Positions 1 through 7,748 of a stretch of 64,000 nt of DNA are shown here, in pieces. A program made the position numbers and the translations under genes. Each line of letters opens with the position of its first letter. Position 1 is the first letter of the stretch. Below the pieces are notes generated by a model. That model searched no databases, was not told the origin of the DNA, and was given only the letters and a program-made list of their open reading frames with translations. The stretch comes from Robinsoniella sp. (lineage in GTDB: Bacteria; Bacillota; Clostridia; Lachnospirales; Lachnospiraceae), in the NCBI GenBank assembly GCA_022788205.1, contig JALEVQ010000106.1, positions 1-64,000 of the forward strand, given 5' to 3'.

Positions 1-164
1 TTACATTCTAATATTTGAAATCCATTATCATCAGCTATTTTATTGAGTATCTCTATTAATCTATTCTCTATTTGTTCTGTGATTATTTTGTGTCTGTATT
101 TAACACACCAAACAATATGATATTGTATTGAATATACATACCCACGACCATGAGTTACTTCCAT
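1..164 (-). CDS. tnpA: IS200/IS605-family transposase TnpA, N-terminal part (cut by window edge)
   Basis: Reading leftwards from an ATG at 164, the frame stays open to the window edge and gives about 54 residues beginning MEVTHGRGYVYSIQYHIVWC. The 'YSIQYHIVWCVKYRHK' pattern is typical of the start of Y1 (HUH) single-strand transposases of the IS200/IS605 family, which cut and rejoin hairpin-marked DNA ends. A ribosome binding site (AGGTGA, 180-175) lies about 10 bases before the ATG, so the start looks genuine. The HUH histidines and the catalytic tyrosine lie beyond the edge, so intactness cannot be judged. A partner tnpB/iscB would also have to lie outside, as none is visible to the right. 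Confidence 0.85.
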   Translation of the reverse strand, partial: MEVTHGRGYVYSIQYHIVWCVKYRHKIITEQIENRLIEILNKIADDNGFQILEC

Positions 165-264
165 ATATATATTATCACCTCAAGATTATGATAGTATATG
201 TATGCTTAAAAATCCAGTATTTTCAACATATTAAGATGTATTTTGAATTAACATATATATGTCA

Positions 265-296
265 ATTCATCCCATGACTAAAGTCACGGGTGTTCT
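265..296. mobile_element. Subterminal hairpin of an IS200/IS605-type element
   Basis: The sequence at 271-290 folds into a short imperfect hairpin (CCC.TGACT, loop AA, AGTCA.GGG) of the kind that marks IS200/IS605 ends and is recognised as single-stranded DNA by TnpA. It lies about 110 bases upstream of the tnpA start, as expected for the end next to the transposase. The exact cleavage site is not visible. The stretch 165-421 holds this end, AT-rich sequence with a small palindrome (251-262), and the untranslated region beyond the neighbouring pseudouridine synthase gene; no other gene is seen there. Confidence 0.6.
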
Positions 297-421
297 TGAC
301 ATATATTATAAATCATTTTTGAGAGAATGTACACTTTTTTTCGGCTATTTTTACTTTATTTTCTAATTTTTCAAACCACTTATACTATTTTAATAATATG
401 ACAGATTTCTATAATTGCCAC

Positions 422-1336
422 TTATTTCGGAAGTTTTTTGAGTAGTTCTTCGAAATAATCAGGGAGAGGTGCTGTCACTTCGAAGTAGGCTCCTGTTCTG
501 GGATGAACAAATCCTAAAACCATCGCATGCAGGGTCTGTCCCTGCAGATGGTAGGGACATTTTGCTGGTCCATACACGGTATCTCCCAAAATCGGATGAG
601 AGATACTGCTCATATGAACGCGGATCTGGTGGGTTCTGCCCGTCTCCAGCTGACATTCAATATAAGTATATTTCTGAAAACGCTCTAGCACGCGGTAGTG
701 AGTCACCGCTTCTTTTCCGTTCTTATGGTTCACTGCCATCTTCTTTCGATCAATCGGATGGCGACCGATTGGTTGATCGATGGTCCCCTCCTCTTCCTTG
801 ATCACACCGTGGACAATGGCACGATATTTGCGGGTGATTGAGTGAACCTTCAGCTGTTCTGCCAAAGCATTGTGTGCAAAATCATTTTTACATACGACAA
901 GAGAGCCTGTGGTATCCTGATCGATCCGGTGGACAATGCCTGGTCGCATCGTGCCGTTGATTCCCGACAATTGATCTTTACAGTGATATAACAGTGCATT
1001 GACGAGTGTGTTCGTGTAATGACCGGCACTTGGATGCACTACCATACCTTTTGGTTTATTTACAATGATTAAATCTTCATCCTCATATAGAATGTCCAGC
1101 GGGATATTTTCTGGCTCTACATCCAAGATTTCAGGATCTGGGATCTCAATCTCTACCTGATCACCTGTGTTTAGCTTATAATTATTTTTACTTTCTTTTT
1201 GGTTTACCAAAATTTTCTGCTCTTTGATCAGCTTTTGCCAAAAAGAACGTGAATACTGAGGAAATTGCTCTGACAGAAAACGGTCGATGCGTTTTCCACT
1301 CTCCTCGTGTGTAATTTCACAATAATACTGTTCCAT
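422..1336 (-). CDS. RluA/RluD-family 23S rRNA pseudouridine synthase
   Basis: A 304-residue protein with the usual two-part layout. An N-terminal S4 RNA-binding domain (about residues 14-75) is followed by the RluA-type catalytic domain. The catalytic aspartate is D139 in the motif HRIDQDTTG, and 'NKPKGMVVHPS' near 93 is the second family signature. Such enzymes convert specific uridines in large-subunit rRNA to pseudouridine. The family is multi-copy in Firmicutes, so the exact target (RluD-like U1911/1915/1917 or another) is not certain. The motif reads TTGSLVV rather than the more common TSGLLVV, a mild divergence. The gene follows lspA by 14 bases with its own ribosome binding site (AAGGTG), as in many Firmicutes (ylyB next to lspA), and is last in this operon. 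Confidence 0.93.
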   Translation of the reverse strand: MEQYYCEITHEESGKRIDRFLSEQFPQYSRSFWQKLIKEQKILVNQKESKNNYKLNTGDQVEIEIPDPEILDVEPENIPLDILYEDEDLIIVNKPKGMVVHPSAGHYTNTLVNALLYHCKDQLSGINGTMRPGIVHRIDQDTTGSLVVCKNDFAHNALAEQLKVHSITRKYRAIVHGVIKEEEGTIDQPIGRHPIDRKKMAVNHKNGKEAVTHYRVLERFQKYTYIECQLETGRTHQIRVHMSSISHPILGDTVYGPAKCPYHLQGQTLHAMVLGFVHPRTGAYFEVTAPLPDYFEELLKKLPK

Positions 1337-1350
1337 GGGTCACCTTTGTC

Positions 1351-1878
1351 TTATTTTGAAGTATGTGTTTTTTTATGAATAAAAGCATCCTGCAATTCTT
1401 CCTCATGATATACAAAAAGAACTAGAATCGCAAGGAGGATAATCGACAGGACAATATAGCAGTCAGCGAGATTGAACACAGGGAAATCAATCAGCGAGAT
1501 ATATGCAAAATCAATCACATATCCATGCCAGATTCTGTCAATCATGTTTCCGATTGCCCCTGATATGATTCCAATCATACTGATGCGAAGAGGCAAAAAC
1601 TGCTTTTTTAAAGAAGTCTTGCAGTAGGCGACAAAGAATCCGACCGCAATGATGGCGGCAAAGGTAATCGGAAGCCACTGACGATTTTTTAAAATTCCAA
1701 AAGCGACGCCCACGTTTTCAAGATAATGAAGCTCAAAAACATTTGGGATCACAACAAGATCCGATCCGCCTTTTAAAAAACGGGCAGCAAGCCATTTTGT
1801 GAGCTGATCAAGTAAAATAAGCAGGGAACACGAAAGAAAGGCGATCCCTGCACGGTGTTGTCTTATCGTTGTCTTCAT
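1351..1878 (-). CDS. lspA: Lipoprotein signal peptidase (signal peptidase II)
   Basis: A 175-residue membrane protein with four predicted transmembrane helices. It cleaves the signal peptide from diacylglyceryl-modified prolipoproteins at the outer face of the membrane. The catalytic aspartates are visible as D114 in 'GNMIDR' and D139 in 'FNLAD'; the upstream 'LDQLTKW' (22-29) and 'ENVGVAFG' (54-61) blocks are also typical. The start codon overlaps the stop of aroB by four bases (ATGA), indicating translational coupling. A likely client in this window is the DUF3048 protein family (34745-35749), often lipoproteins, although that particular protein shows no clear lipobox. The length is normal to slightly long for the family. 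Confidence 0.97.
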   Translation of the reverse strand: MKTTIRQHRAGIAFLSCSLLILLDQLTKWLAARFLKGGSDLVVIPNVFELHYLENVGVAFGILKNRQWLPITFAAIIAVGFFVAYCKTSLKKQFLPLRISMIGIISGAIGNMIDRIWHGYVIDFAYISLIDFPVFNLADCYIVLSIILLAILVLFVYHEEELQDAFIHKKTHTSK

Positions 1879-3002
1879 TTGCTTTCCTCGATTTCCAGAT
1901 CAGCATTAAAATAATTGATGGCATCTAGAATCTCCTGATCCGTTACGGTGCGGTCAATCACAGCATTTCCGATACCGTCAAGTAAGATAAATTTCAAAGT
2001 TCCATTTTCCATCTTCTTATCTACCTTTGTGGCAGCTAGAATCTCCTGCGGATTCAATCCAGAAAATGAGATTGGCAGCTCAAATCCGACATTCATATCC
2101 CGTATCTCAAAAAATTCCTCATCTGTCAAAAGCCCTCTCTTCCATGAGATCTGGGAAGCCATCACATATCCAAGAGCAATGCACTGACCGTGAAGCCACT
2201 GAAAATTCATCAGTTTTTCGATGCTGTGCCCTAATGTATGACCGAAATTCAGCAGAGCGCGCTCTCCCTTCTCAAGTGGATCTTTTTCCACCACAAGGCG
2301 TTTGATATTACAGCTTTTGCTCACCATCTCAAGAAGTGTCGCCTGGTCGCGTTCGCAGATCTCAGACATATGTTCGATTGTCCACTCATAATAGGATGCA
2401 TCTTTGATCAGACCATGCTTCAAAACTTCTCCCATGCCGCAATAAAATTGTTCATCCGAGAGGGTGTTTAAAGTGGCGATATTGATATAGACCATCTTTG
2501 GCTGGTGAAAAGCTCCAACCATATTTTTATAACAGTCAAAATCCACGCCGGTCTTTCCTCCAATACTACTGTCAACCTGTGCCAGAAGTGTGGTTGGAAC
2601 TTGAACGAAATCAATGCCTCTTAAATAGGTAGCAGCTGCAAATCCTGTCAAGTCACCGGTCACACCGCCTCCTAAAGCAATCAATAAATCTTTACGGTCA
2701 AATTTTTCTTCAATTAAAAAGCGGTACAGATTTGTGACAGTATCCAGATTTTTGTGCTGTTCTCCTGCTGGGAAAGTATATACGACCACTCTCTTGCAGA
2801 CACTGGAGATTGTTTCTGCCACTTTCTGCGCGTATAAAGGTGCAACATTGCTGTCTGTGACAATGCATACATTGCGATTCTGTGTGTTTAACTGAGAGAG
2901 TTTTTCAGGCAACGCGTCAAACGATTGTTCAAAATAAATATGATATGCCAGCACACCATCTTTTTTTACATCCATGGTGGAATAAATGATATTTTTTTTC
3001 AT
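1875..3002 (-). CDS. aroB: 3-dehydroquinate synthase
   Basis: A 375-residue enzyme of the shikimate pathway. It converts 3-deoxy-D-arabino-heptulosonate 7-phosphate to 3-dehydroquinate using NAD and a divalent metal. The NAD/phosphate block 'GGGVTGDLTGFAAATYLRG' and the 'PTTLLAQVDSSIGGKTGVD' block are clear. The metal ligands lie in 'GMGEVLKHGLI', 'NFGHTLGHSIE' and 'LHGQCIALGY'. It overlaps lspA by four bases and follows the ylmH gene by 17 bases, so it is an aromatic amino acid gene inside a division/rRNA-modification operon rather than in an aro cluster. The ribosome binding site is a moderate AAAGGAAAGGA. Confidence 0.97.
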   Translation of the reverse strand: MKKNIIYSTMDVKKDGVLAYHIYFEQSFDALPEKLSQLNTQNRNVCIVTDSNVAPLYAQKVAETISSVCKRVVVYTFPAGEQHKNLDTVTNLYRFLIEEKFDRKDLLIALGGGVTGDLTGFAAATYLRGIDFVQVPTTLLAQVDSSIGGKTGVDFDCYKNMVGAFHQPKMVYINIATLNTLSDEQFYCGMGEVLKHGLIKDASYYEWTIEHMSEICERDQATLLEMVSKSCNIKRLVVEKDPLEKGERALLNFGHTLGHSIEKLMNFQWLHGQCIALGYVMASQISWKRGLLTDEEFFEIRDMNVGFELPISFSGLNPQEILAATKVDKKMENGTLKFILLDGIGNAVIDRTVTDQEILDAINYFNADLEIEESK

Positions 3003-3019
3003 AGATAAAATCCTTTCCT

Positions 3020-3781
3020 TTAGCTATACTTTTCCAGTGAAATCAAAATTCTGCCTTTTTTTGTTCTGGATATTTCACCCATATACTGAAATCTTCCCAT
3101 ACCACGGACTGAGATAATGTCTTTTTCTTTCAGGTGATATCCGTTTGAGGTGATCATTTTTCCATTGACAAACACTTTTCCTGCTTCGATCATTGCAGTC
3201 AGACTGCTTCTTGATCCCGGAAAAGCCTGGGCGATCACTGCATCAAGCCGTACCGAAGAGACGCTTCCCTGTATCTCTTCTTTCTTTAAAGGAATATCGA
3301 TCTTTTCTTCGATAACCTCCTTTGTTGAGACAACAGTATGGCGTACACGGCACAGTTCCTGACAGATCAGTTCTTTGATGGACTGTCTGCAAAACAAAAG
3401 CGCACGTCCTTCTTCCACAAGAATATCTCCGATCTGGCTGCGATCGATGCCGAGATTTAACACGGCTCCGAGATAGTCACGGTGTGTGAGAGGATCTGAA
3501 AATTTCAAATTACATGGCTTGATCTCCAGAGTTGCAATCGGAAAAGGGATCTGATCCTCTTCCCTATATAAACAAAAAGCATCAGGAATAAAAGCTACTA
3601 TCTGACGCTCTGCAAATTCATAGCCTCCAAAAATTTTCCATTTTACAAAGGAAAATTTTTGGAGGTTACTGTGAAAGATATGAAGTTCATTTAAGTTTAA
3701 GAAATTGCTATATATAATGATATTTTTCATTCTAGCCTGGTTTGCCAGGTCTATAAGACGTTTTTCAAATTGTTCTTCCAT
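3020..3781 (-). CDS. ylmH: YlmH-type S4-domain RNA-binding protein
   Basis: A 253-residue protein. The C-terminal third (about 175-245) is an S4 RNA-binding domain, with 'RLDAVIAQAFPGSRSSLTAMIEAGKVFVNG' split over the usual helix-turn region. The N-terminal two thirds match the YlmH domain, including 'REDQIPFPIATLEIKP' and 'LTHRDYLGAVLNLGIDRSQIGDI'. In other Firmicutes and in plant plastids this family binds ribosomes or rRNA and has been tied to stalled-ribosome rescue and to the cell division cluster. It sits 11 bases after sepF, its usual neighbour. The ribosome binding site is weak, so translation may depend on coupling to sepF. The function is family-level knowledge and not proven by the sequence. 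Confidence 0.9.
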   Translation of the reverse strand: MEEQFEKRLIDLANQARMKNIIIYSNFLNLNELHIFHSNLQKFSFVKWKIFGGYEFAERQIVAFIPDAFCLYREEDQIPFPIATLEIKPCNLKFSDPLTHRDYLGAVLNLGIDRSQIGDILVEEGRALLFCRQSIKELICQELCRVRHTVVSTKEVIEEKIDIPLKKEEIQGSVSSVRLDAVIAQAFPGSRSSLTAMIEAGKVFVNGKMITSNGYHLKEKDIISVRGMGRFQYMGEISRTKKGRILISLEKYS

Positions 3782-3792
3782 AATATTTTCAT

Positions 3793-4404
3793 TTAAAAGC
3801 GACTGTGCACATCGATTGCTGCTCCCATTCTCTCCTGGAAATCACCGTTTAACTTCACTGTCTCCGGTGTGATAATCAGCATCTTTCCATTGTTTGGAGA
3901 GATTCGCTCGATTCTTCCGTTTAGAGCATAACATGTTCCCGATGAGAAATCTACAATTCTCTGAGCTTCTTCCGGAAGTGCCTCTTCCAGATTTAAGATC
4001 ACCGTTGAGTTGCTCCAGAGTGCTTCTGTGATTCGATAAGCATCATCCAGAGACTGAGGTTTTAAGACGATGATCTGGCTGCTCTCACCACCGGTCGATT
4101 TTTTGCGCGGACGGATCGGTGAAACTTTGCTGCTGGTTGTGTTTGGCATAATCTCAGCGGCTTGCTGTGTCTGACGCGATGTCTTTTGAGTTGAGGAAGT
4201 TTTTACCTGGCTGCTCTTTGAACGGCGTTTTGGCTCATCGTCGTCATCTTCATCATCTTCATCCTCATCACGGCTTTTAAACAAACGCTTCTTCGGACGT
4301 TCCTCATCGAAATCATCTACCTCATCATCCAGGAACTCATCATCATCCATATCCTCATCATCGTTTAATTTCATTGCGTTTAAGAATTTATCAAGAACAC
4401 CCAT
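3793..4404 (-). CDS. sepF: Cell division protein SepF
   Basis: A 203-residue protein. The N-terminal amphipathic helix begins MGVLDKFLNAMKL and serves as the membrane anchor of SepF. It is followed by a strongly acidic linker (about 15-60, runs of D and E) and a basic/Ser-Thr rich stretch. The C-terminal SepF core (about 110-195) contains 'IIVLKPQSLDDAYRITEAL' and 'RIVDFSSGTCYALNGRIERI'. SepF polymerises into rings that bundle FtsZ and tie it to the membrane. The linker is longer and more acidic than in Bacillus (about 150 residues total there). The ribosome binding site GGAG lies eight bases before the ATG. The gap upstream (4405-4533) holds two small GC-rich hairpins without a T run. Confidence 0.95.
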   Translation of the reverse strand: MGVLDKFLNAMKLNDDEDMDDDEFLDDEVDDFDEERPKKRLFKSRDEDEDDEDDDDEPKRRSKSSQVKTSSTQKTSRQTQQAAEIMPNTTSSKVSPIRPRKKSTGGESSQIIVLKPQSLDDAYRITEALWSNSTVILNLEEALPEEAQRIVDFSSGTCYALNGRIERISPNNGKMLIITPETVKLNGDFQERMGAAIDVHSRF

Positions 4405-4533
4405 ATTCTAATCTCCAATCTTTATCGTTTCTCGTTTTGTACTTTTTCAGTATCCTGCCCTTTTCGCAGCAGTGCTGCAAACTATATGTGTATGTCTATC
4501 CCATTGTATGATTGCCGCAGCAGGTGCGGCAGA

Positions 4534-5232
4534 TTATAGATTTATGTTGTAATTTCGCTCCCCAAAGATCCCCGTACCTACGCGGACCAATGTGGCGCCT
4601 TCCTCTATAGCAACCTCATAATCACCTGTCATACCCATGCTTAATTTACGCATACTAACATTATCAATGTTTTTCTGTGCTATGTCAACAGATAATTTTC
4701 TCAAATTTTTGAAATGTACGCGATTTTCTTCGGCATTGTCTACAAACGGTGCAATCGTCATCAAACCTTCAATGTGCAGATGGGGCATCTTTGCGATAAT
4801 CTTGACGGCTTCTTCCACCTCTTCCTGCAAAAATCCGAATTTACTCTCTTCCCTGGCAATATTTACCTCAAGCAGAATCGAAACCATTCTCTCTCTCTTT
4901 GCAGCTTCCTCCTCGATTGCCTCGGCGAGACGGACGGAATCAACGGAATGAATCAGGCATGCTCTCTCTATGACATATTTAATTTTGTTCCTCTGAAGAT
5001 GACCAATCATGTGCCAATGAATATCATCCGCCATCACTTCATATTTTTCTTTCAGCTCCTGAGGCTTGTTTTCTCCAAAATCTCTGATACCCTCGTCATA
5101 AGCCTCCTCAATCAGAGAAACAGGTTTGGTCTTGCTGACTGCAATTAAAGTCACTTCTCTTGGGTCTCTCCCGGCACGCATACATGCCTGGAGAACATTA
5201 TGCTGCACTTCTCTTAAATTTTCTCTTACCAC
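4534..5232 (-). CDS. yggS: YggS-family PLP homeostasis protein
   Basis: A 232-residue fold-type III PLP-binding protein (single TIM barrel, no second domain). The PLP lysine is in 'AVSKTKP' near 30, and the 'DFGENKPQELKEKY', 'WHMIGHLQRNK' and 'LSMGMTGDYEVAIEEGAT' blocks are diagnostic. It is thought to buffer pyridoxal phosphate and keep amino-acid pools balanced rather than act as a classical enzyme. The start is a GTG at 5232, seven bases after GAGGTG. The gene lies between the HlyD-like gene (12 bases upstream) and sepF, the standard Firmicutes order. Confidence 0.95.
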   Translation of the reverse strand: MVRENLREVQHNVLQACMRAGRDPREVTLIAVSKTKPVSLIEEAYDEGIRDFGENKPQELKEKYEVMADDIHWHMIGHLQRNKIKYVIERACLIHSVDSVRLAEAIEEEAAKRERMVSILLEVNIAREESKFGFLQEEVEEAVKIIAKMPHLHIEGLMTIAPFVDNAEENRVHFKNLRKLSVDIAQKNIDNVSMRKLSMGMTGDYEVAIEEGATLVRVGTGIFGERNYNINL

Positions 5233-5244
5233 TGATTTTCACCT

Positions 5245-6621
5245 CTAAAATATAATCTGATCTTCCGTCACCGCAGAAGCATCCAGAACGATATGGTCAT
5301 ACTGTGTAAGACTGTATTCATCCTCTGACTCTACAATACAATATTCTTCATTTGAATCAATCACCGTCACTTCGCAGAAAATAGCATATCCCATATTGAC
5401 ATTGTAGACTCCTGTCATCTGCTCAGAGTCCACGATATGGAAGCGTTCCTCACCTTTGATCACATAGTCTGCCATCTGGAAGACTGTATCATCAATGTAA
5501 AACGCAGCTTCCTCCTCACGGTAGACCGGAACTTCTACCTTACTTACGACTGCAGATCCATCACTCGCATAAGTTTCACGTGTCAAAGTGATGGTACTCG
5601 GATTTTCTGCATCATACACCGCAAATTCTTTTGGTATTTTGAAGAACTCTCTGACAGCAAGTGCAGAATTTGGAATCTTTAGTCCCCTCTCTCGACTGAT
5701 CAGCAGCTCAATCTCGATAAAACGGTCTGATGCGAATCGTATGAGAGAATTTCCAATGTCCAATTTTCCGAAATATTCATCGCCATTTTGAAAGATAGAA
5801 AAATCGGCATTTAGGCTGGTTCCATCTTTTAAAAATCGGAAACGTATCTGCATCTTTCCACTGAGTTCCTCCAAATCTTTGCTGGTCAAAGGAATGATCA
5901 ACGACCAGTTTTCATCGGTCAAAAGCTTGTAGACTGGTTCTCCCAGCTGAACGTTTCTGTCAGATCGTAAATTCGTTTTCACATAGTTTTTCTGGTCAAA
6001 CATTTCCATCGTAATCTCTGATGTTGTCAAATTTTCGTATCCGTCTGTCAAATAGACGACAATTCCGGCCGCTGGCGCGGTGTACGCATTTAGATAAGAG
6101 AGACTCCCGTCTTCATTCATTCTGTCCATTGCCTTTTCTGTGATGAGATCCAGAATGCTGCCCTGTATGTTGGATTTGAAATTGTAGACATTTTGAAAAG
6201 AAACTGTCTTAAAGTTTTCGGAAAAGGAGGAAGCCTCGCTTCGAATACTCGACAGATCTTTTGTCGTAAATGTCATATCTTCGTCTGTGTAGGAATTCAT
6301 TGCCGCAGACGTTTTGTCATTGATTGCATAAACGCTGTTGCCTTTTCCTACCTTTCCGCCTTCTTTTACATAGTAGTTGATCACACCACTGCCCTCCGCT
6401 GTAACAATCTGTTCTTGTTTCAGTGCAAGGGCTGTAAAATGATAATTGCCGGAAAGAGATCCTGTCGTCACCTCATAGACTGTGACATGAGGTGTTGTGA
6501 CATAAATCAAAAGGTTAATTATAATATAGACAAAAATCAGCCCGAACAAAAGAGTTCCTATATTAAAGCTGAAACGACGTTTATACCGCACAATCTTGTT
6601 GTTGCTTTTATTTCGTACCAA
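5245..6621 (-). CDS. HlyD-like membrane-anchored protein of the sepF cluster
   Basis: About 458 residues from a TTG start at 6621. That start is chosen because AAAGGAGA lies seven bases upstream and a promoter (6644-6672) lies just before it; the next upstream in-frame ATG (6705) would precede that promoter. A single transmembrane helix (about residues 20-40, 'GTLLFGLIFVYIIINLLIY') is followed by an extracytoplasmic region. That region has beta-rich lipoyl/barrel-sandwich blocks ('VTAEGSGVINYYVKEGGKVGKG', 'YTAPAAGIVVYLTDGYENL') resembling the adaptor proteins of HlyD type. There is no transporter partner nearby. Homologues occur upstream of yggS-sepF in many Clostridia, which suggests an envelope or division role, but the function is unknown to me. 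Confidence 0.75.
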   Translation of the reverse strand: MVRNKSNNKIVRYKRRFSFNIGTLLFGLIFVYIIINLLIYVTTPHVTVYEVTTGSLSGNYHFTALALKQEQIVTAEGSGVINYYVKEGGKVGKGNSVYAINDKTSAAMNSYTDEDMTFTTKDLSSIRSEASSFSENFKTVSFQNVYNFKSNIQGSILDLITEKAMDRMNEDGSLSYLNAYTAPAAGIVVYLTDGYENLTTSEITMEMFDQKNYVKTNLRSDRNVQLGEPVYKLLTDENWSLIIPLTSKDLEELSGKMQIRFRFLKDGTSLNADFSIFQNGDEYFGKLDIGNSLIRFASDRFIEIELLISRERGLKIPNSALAVREFFKIPKEFAVYDAENPSTITLTRETYASDGSAVVSKVEVPVYREEEAAFYIDDTVFQMADYVIKGEERFHIVDSEQMTGVYNVNMGYAIFCEVTVIDSNEEYCIVESEDEYSLTQYDHIVLDASAVTEDQIIF

Positions 6622-6643
6622 TGTTTCGTCTCCTTTCCCGAGT

Positions 6644-6672
6644 ATTTTACCACATACTAAAAAATAGAACAA
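6644..6672 (-). promoter_or_regulatory. Promoter of the HlyD-like/yggS/sepF/ylmH/aroB/lspA operon
   Basis: On the minus strand TTGTTC (6672-6667) and TAAAAT (6649-6644) are separated by 17 bases. The predicted start point near 6637 lies immediately before the AAAGGAGA of the HlyD-like gene, giving a very short leader. This placement supports the TTG start. The -35 box is only a partial match. Confidence 0.5.
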
Positions 6673-6735
6673 CCTCGTTTCTGAATAAAATTTTGAGATT
6701 CGCACAAAATAGAAAAAAAGGAGGAATCTAAAATT

Positions 6736-6936
6736 ATGAAATGGTTAGATTATTTTGCACTCACACTGGTCATTATCGGGGGGATTAACTGGGGATTGAT
6801 AGGATTTTTCCAGTTTAATCTCATAGCTTTTCTCTTCGGAAGTCTTTCGTGGCTTTCAAGAGTCATCTATGCACTTGTTGGAATTGCAGGGCTTTATATG
6901 ATCAGCACTTACGGGAGAATTGGATATCAAGATTAA
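6736..6936 (+). CDS. DUF378 small membrane protein
   Basis: A 66-residue protein with two hydrophobic helices (about 5-25 and 38-58). It begins MKWLDYFALTLVIIGGINWG and ends with a short polar tail (TYGRIGYQD). The 'IIGGINWGLIG' and 'YALVGIAGLYMI' blocks match the DUF378 family of small bacterial membrane proteins of unknown function. A very good ribosome binding site (AAAGGAGGA) lies ten bases upstream. The gene is read divergently from the HlyD-like gene. A strong terminator follows at 7000-7027, so it is a single-gene transcript. No clear plus-strand promoter could be assigned in the short divergent region. Confidence 0.85.
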   Translation: MKWLDYFALTLVIIGGINWGLIGFFQFNLIAFLFGSLSWLSRVIYALVGIAGLYMISTYGRIGYQD

Positions 6937-6999
6937 TCTTTTACGGTTATTCGAATATATGTTCGAACTGAAATCTGATATCTTTCTTTTTTCATTTTT

Positions 7000-7027
7000 G
7001 GGCGCCGATTATTCGACGCCTTTTTTT
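7000..7027 (+). terminator. Intrinsic terminator after the DUF378 gene
   Basis: A GC-rich hairpin (GGCG.CG / CG.CGCC, 7001-7020) is followed directly by seven T residues (7021-7027). It ends the plus-strand DUF378 transcript. Confidence 0.8.
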
Positions 7028-7077
7028 GTTTATTGGTTTTTTTGTTATTAGTACGATTCATACGATAACATTTTAAA

Positions 7078-7113
7078 TAAAAAATAAAAAAGTGCCATTT
7101 TCTCCTGCACTTT
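7078..7113 (-). terminator. Intrinsic terminator of the P-loop gene
   Basis: On the minus strand AAAGTGC (7113-7107), an 11-base loop and GCACTTT (7095-7089) are followed by a T-rich run. A further hairpin (GGACATAGA / TCTATGTCC, about 7152-7177) lies between this terminator and the P-loop gene. The region 6937-7217 holds only these hairpins, the plus-strand terminator and a SOS-box-like palindrome; no gene is supported there. Confidence 0.7.
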
Positions 7114-7217
7114 CCGTGAACATACCTTTTCTTTTTTATTGCATAAATCAGGACATAGACTTTCTCTCTATGTCCCGACATTATACTATGCTACTCTTAT
7201 GCGCTTATGTTTTTCAA

Positions 7218-7646
7218 TTATAAAGAAACAATAACCTTTGACTTTTCCTGCTCTGGCAGATCTACCTCATCCAGAGAAATGCTCAGCACAAAGTTCACTT
7301 TATAGCTCTCTCCGATCTTCTCCAGCTTCTCCATCGTGCTCGTCAGCTTGCTTTCATTCTCGCCCTCCAACTGTGCAATTTTTAAGAAGCTGTCTAAGTA
7401 CATCTGTTCCAAATCATTATCCTGAGAAAGAATTCCGCAAATAAATCCAATAAACTCATCGCTGTTCGTAATCGGATAAGCAGATGTGTCAATTAAACGG
7501 ATCTTGTTGTTTAACTCATACATATGCTTCGTGCTCTTATCTAAGTATACGATGCTGCCATGCGCTGTCTTGATCTCTGCGTTTACTTTCTCCAGTAAAT
7601 ATTTGGTTTTTCCTTTTCCCTTTTTGCCTGCGATTATCTGAATCAT
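7218..7646 (-). CDS. Small P-loop ATP-binding protein of unknown function
   Basis: 142 residues from the ATG at 7646, chosen because AGGAGGAG lies just upstream; the longer reading frame runs back into the promoter. The protein begins MIQIIAGKKGKGKTKYLLEK, a clear Walker A motif (GxxGxGKT), followed by a short strand-helix region with 'GSIVYLDKS'. The C-terminal half is acidic and ends 'VNFVLSISLDEVDLPEQ'. No Walker B or partner domain is obvious, and the protein is much shorter than PilT or other pilus ATPases, with which such genes are sometimes labelled. It stands alone with its own promoter, a palindrome over the -10 box and a terminator. Function is unknown. Confidence 0.8.
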   Translation of the reverse strand: MIQIIAGKKGKGKTKYLLEKVNAEIKTAHGSIVYLDKSTKHMYELNNKIRLIDTSAYPITNSDEFIGFICGILSQDNDLEQMYLDSFLKIAQLEGENESKLTSTMEKLEKIGESYKVNFVLSISLDEVDLPEQEKSKVIVSL

Positions 7647-7703
7647 TATAATCTCCTCCTTAAGTTCTTGATGTGATTTAGTATTTCTGTCAAAAAACAC
7701 AAC

Positions 7704-7745
7704 TTCTATAACAATGATTATAGAACATTTGACAATAAAATACAA
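7704..7745 (-). promoter_or_regulatory. Promoter with overlapping palindromic operator-like site
   Basis: On the minus strand TTGTAT (7745-7740), 17 bases, then a perfect TATAAT (7722-7717). An inverted repeat TTCTATAA-N6-TTATAGAA with perfect eight-base arms (7704-7711 and 7718-7725) covers the -10 box and the start point. This is the position of a repressor operator. It serves the P-loop gene. The promoter begins within a few bases of the dacA end. Confidence 0.7.
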
Positions 7746-7748
7746 GAA

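Noticed and set aside
4405..4533. GC-rich hairpins between yggS and sepF as a terminator
   Set aside because: No T run follows either hairpin, and the operon continues into sepF.
6933..7181. An 82-codon Lys/Arg-rich frame on the minus strand
   Set aside because: It runs through two terminators and a hairpin, has no ribosome binding site and is low in complexity.
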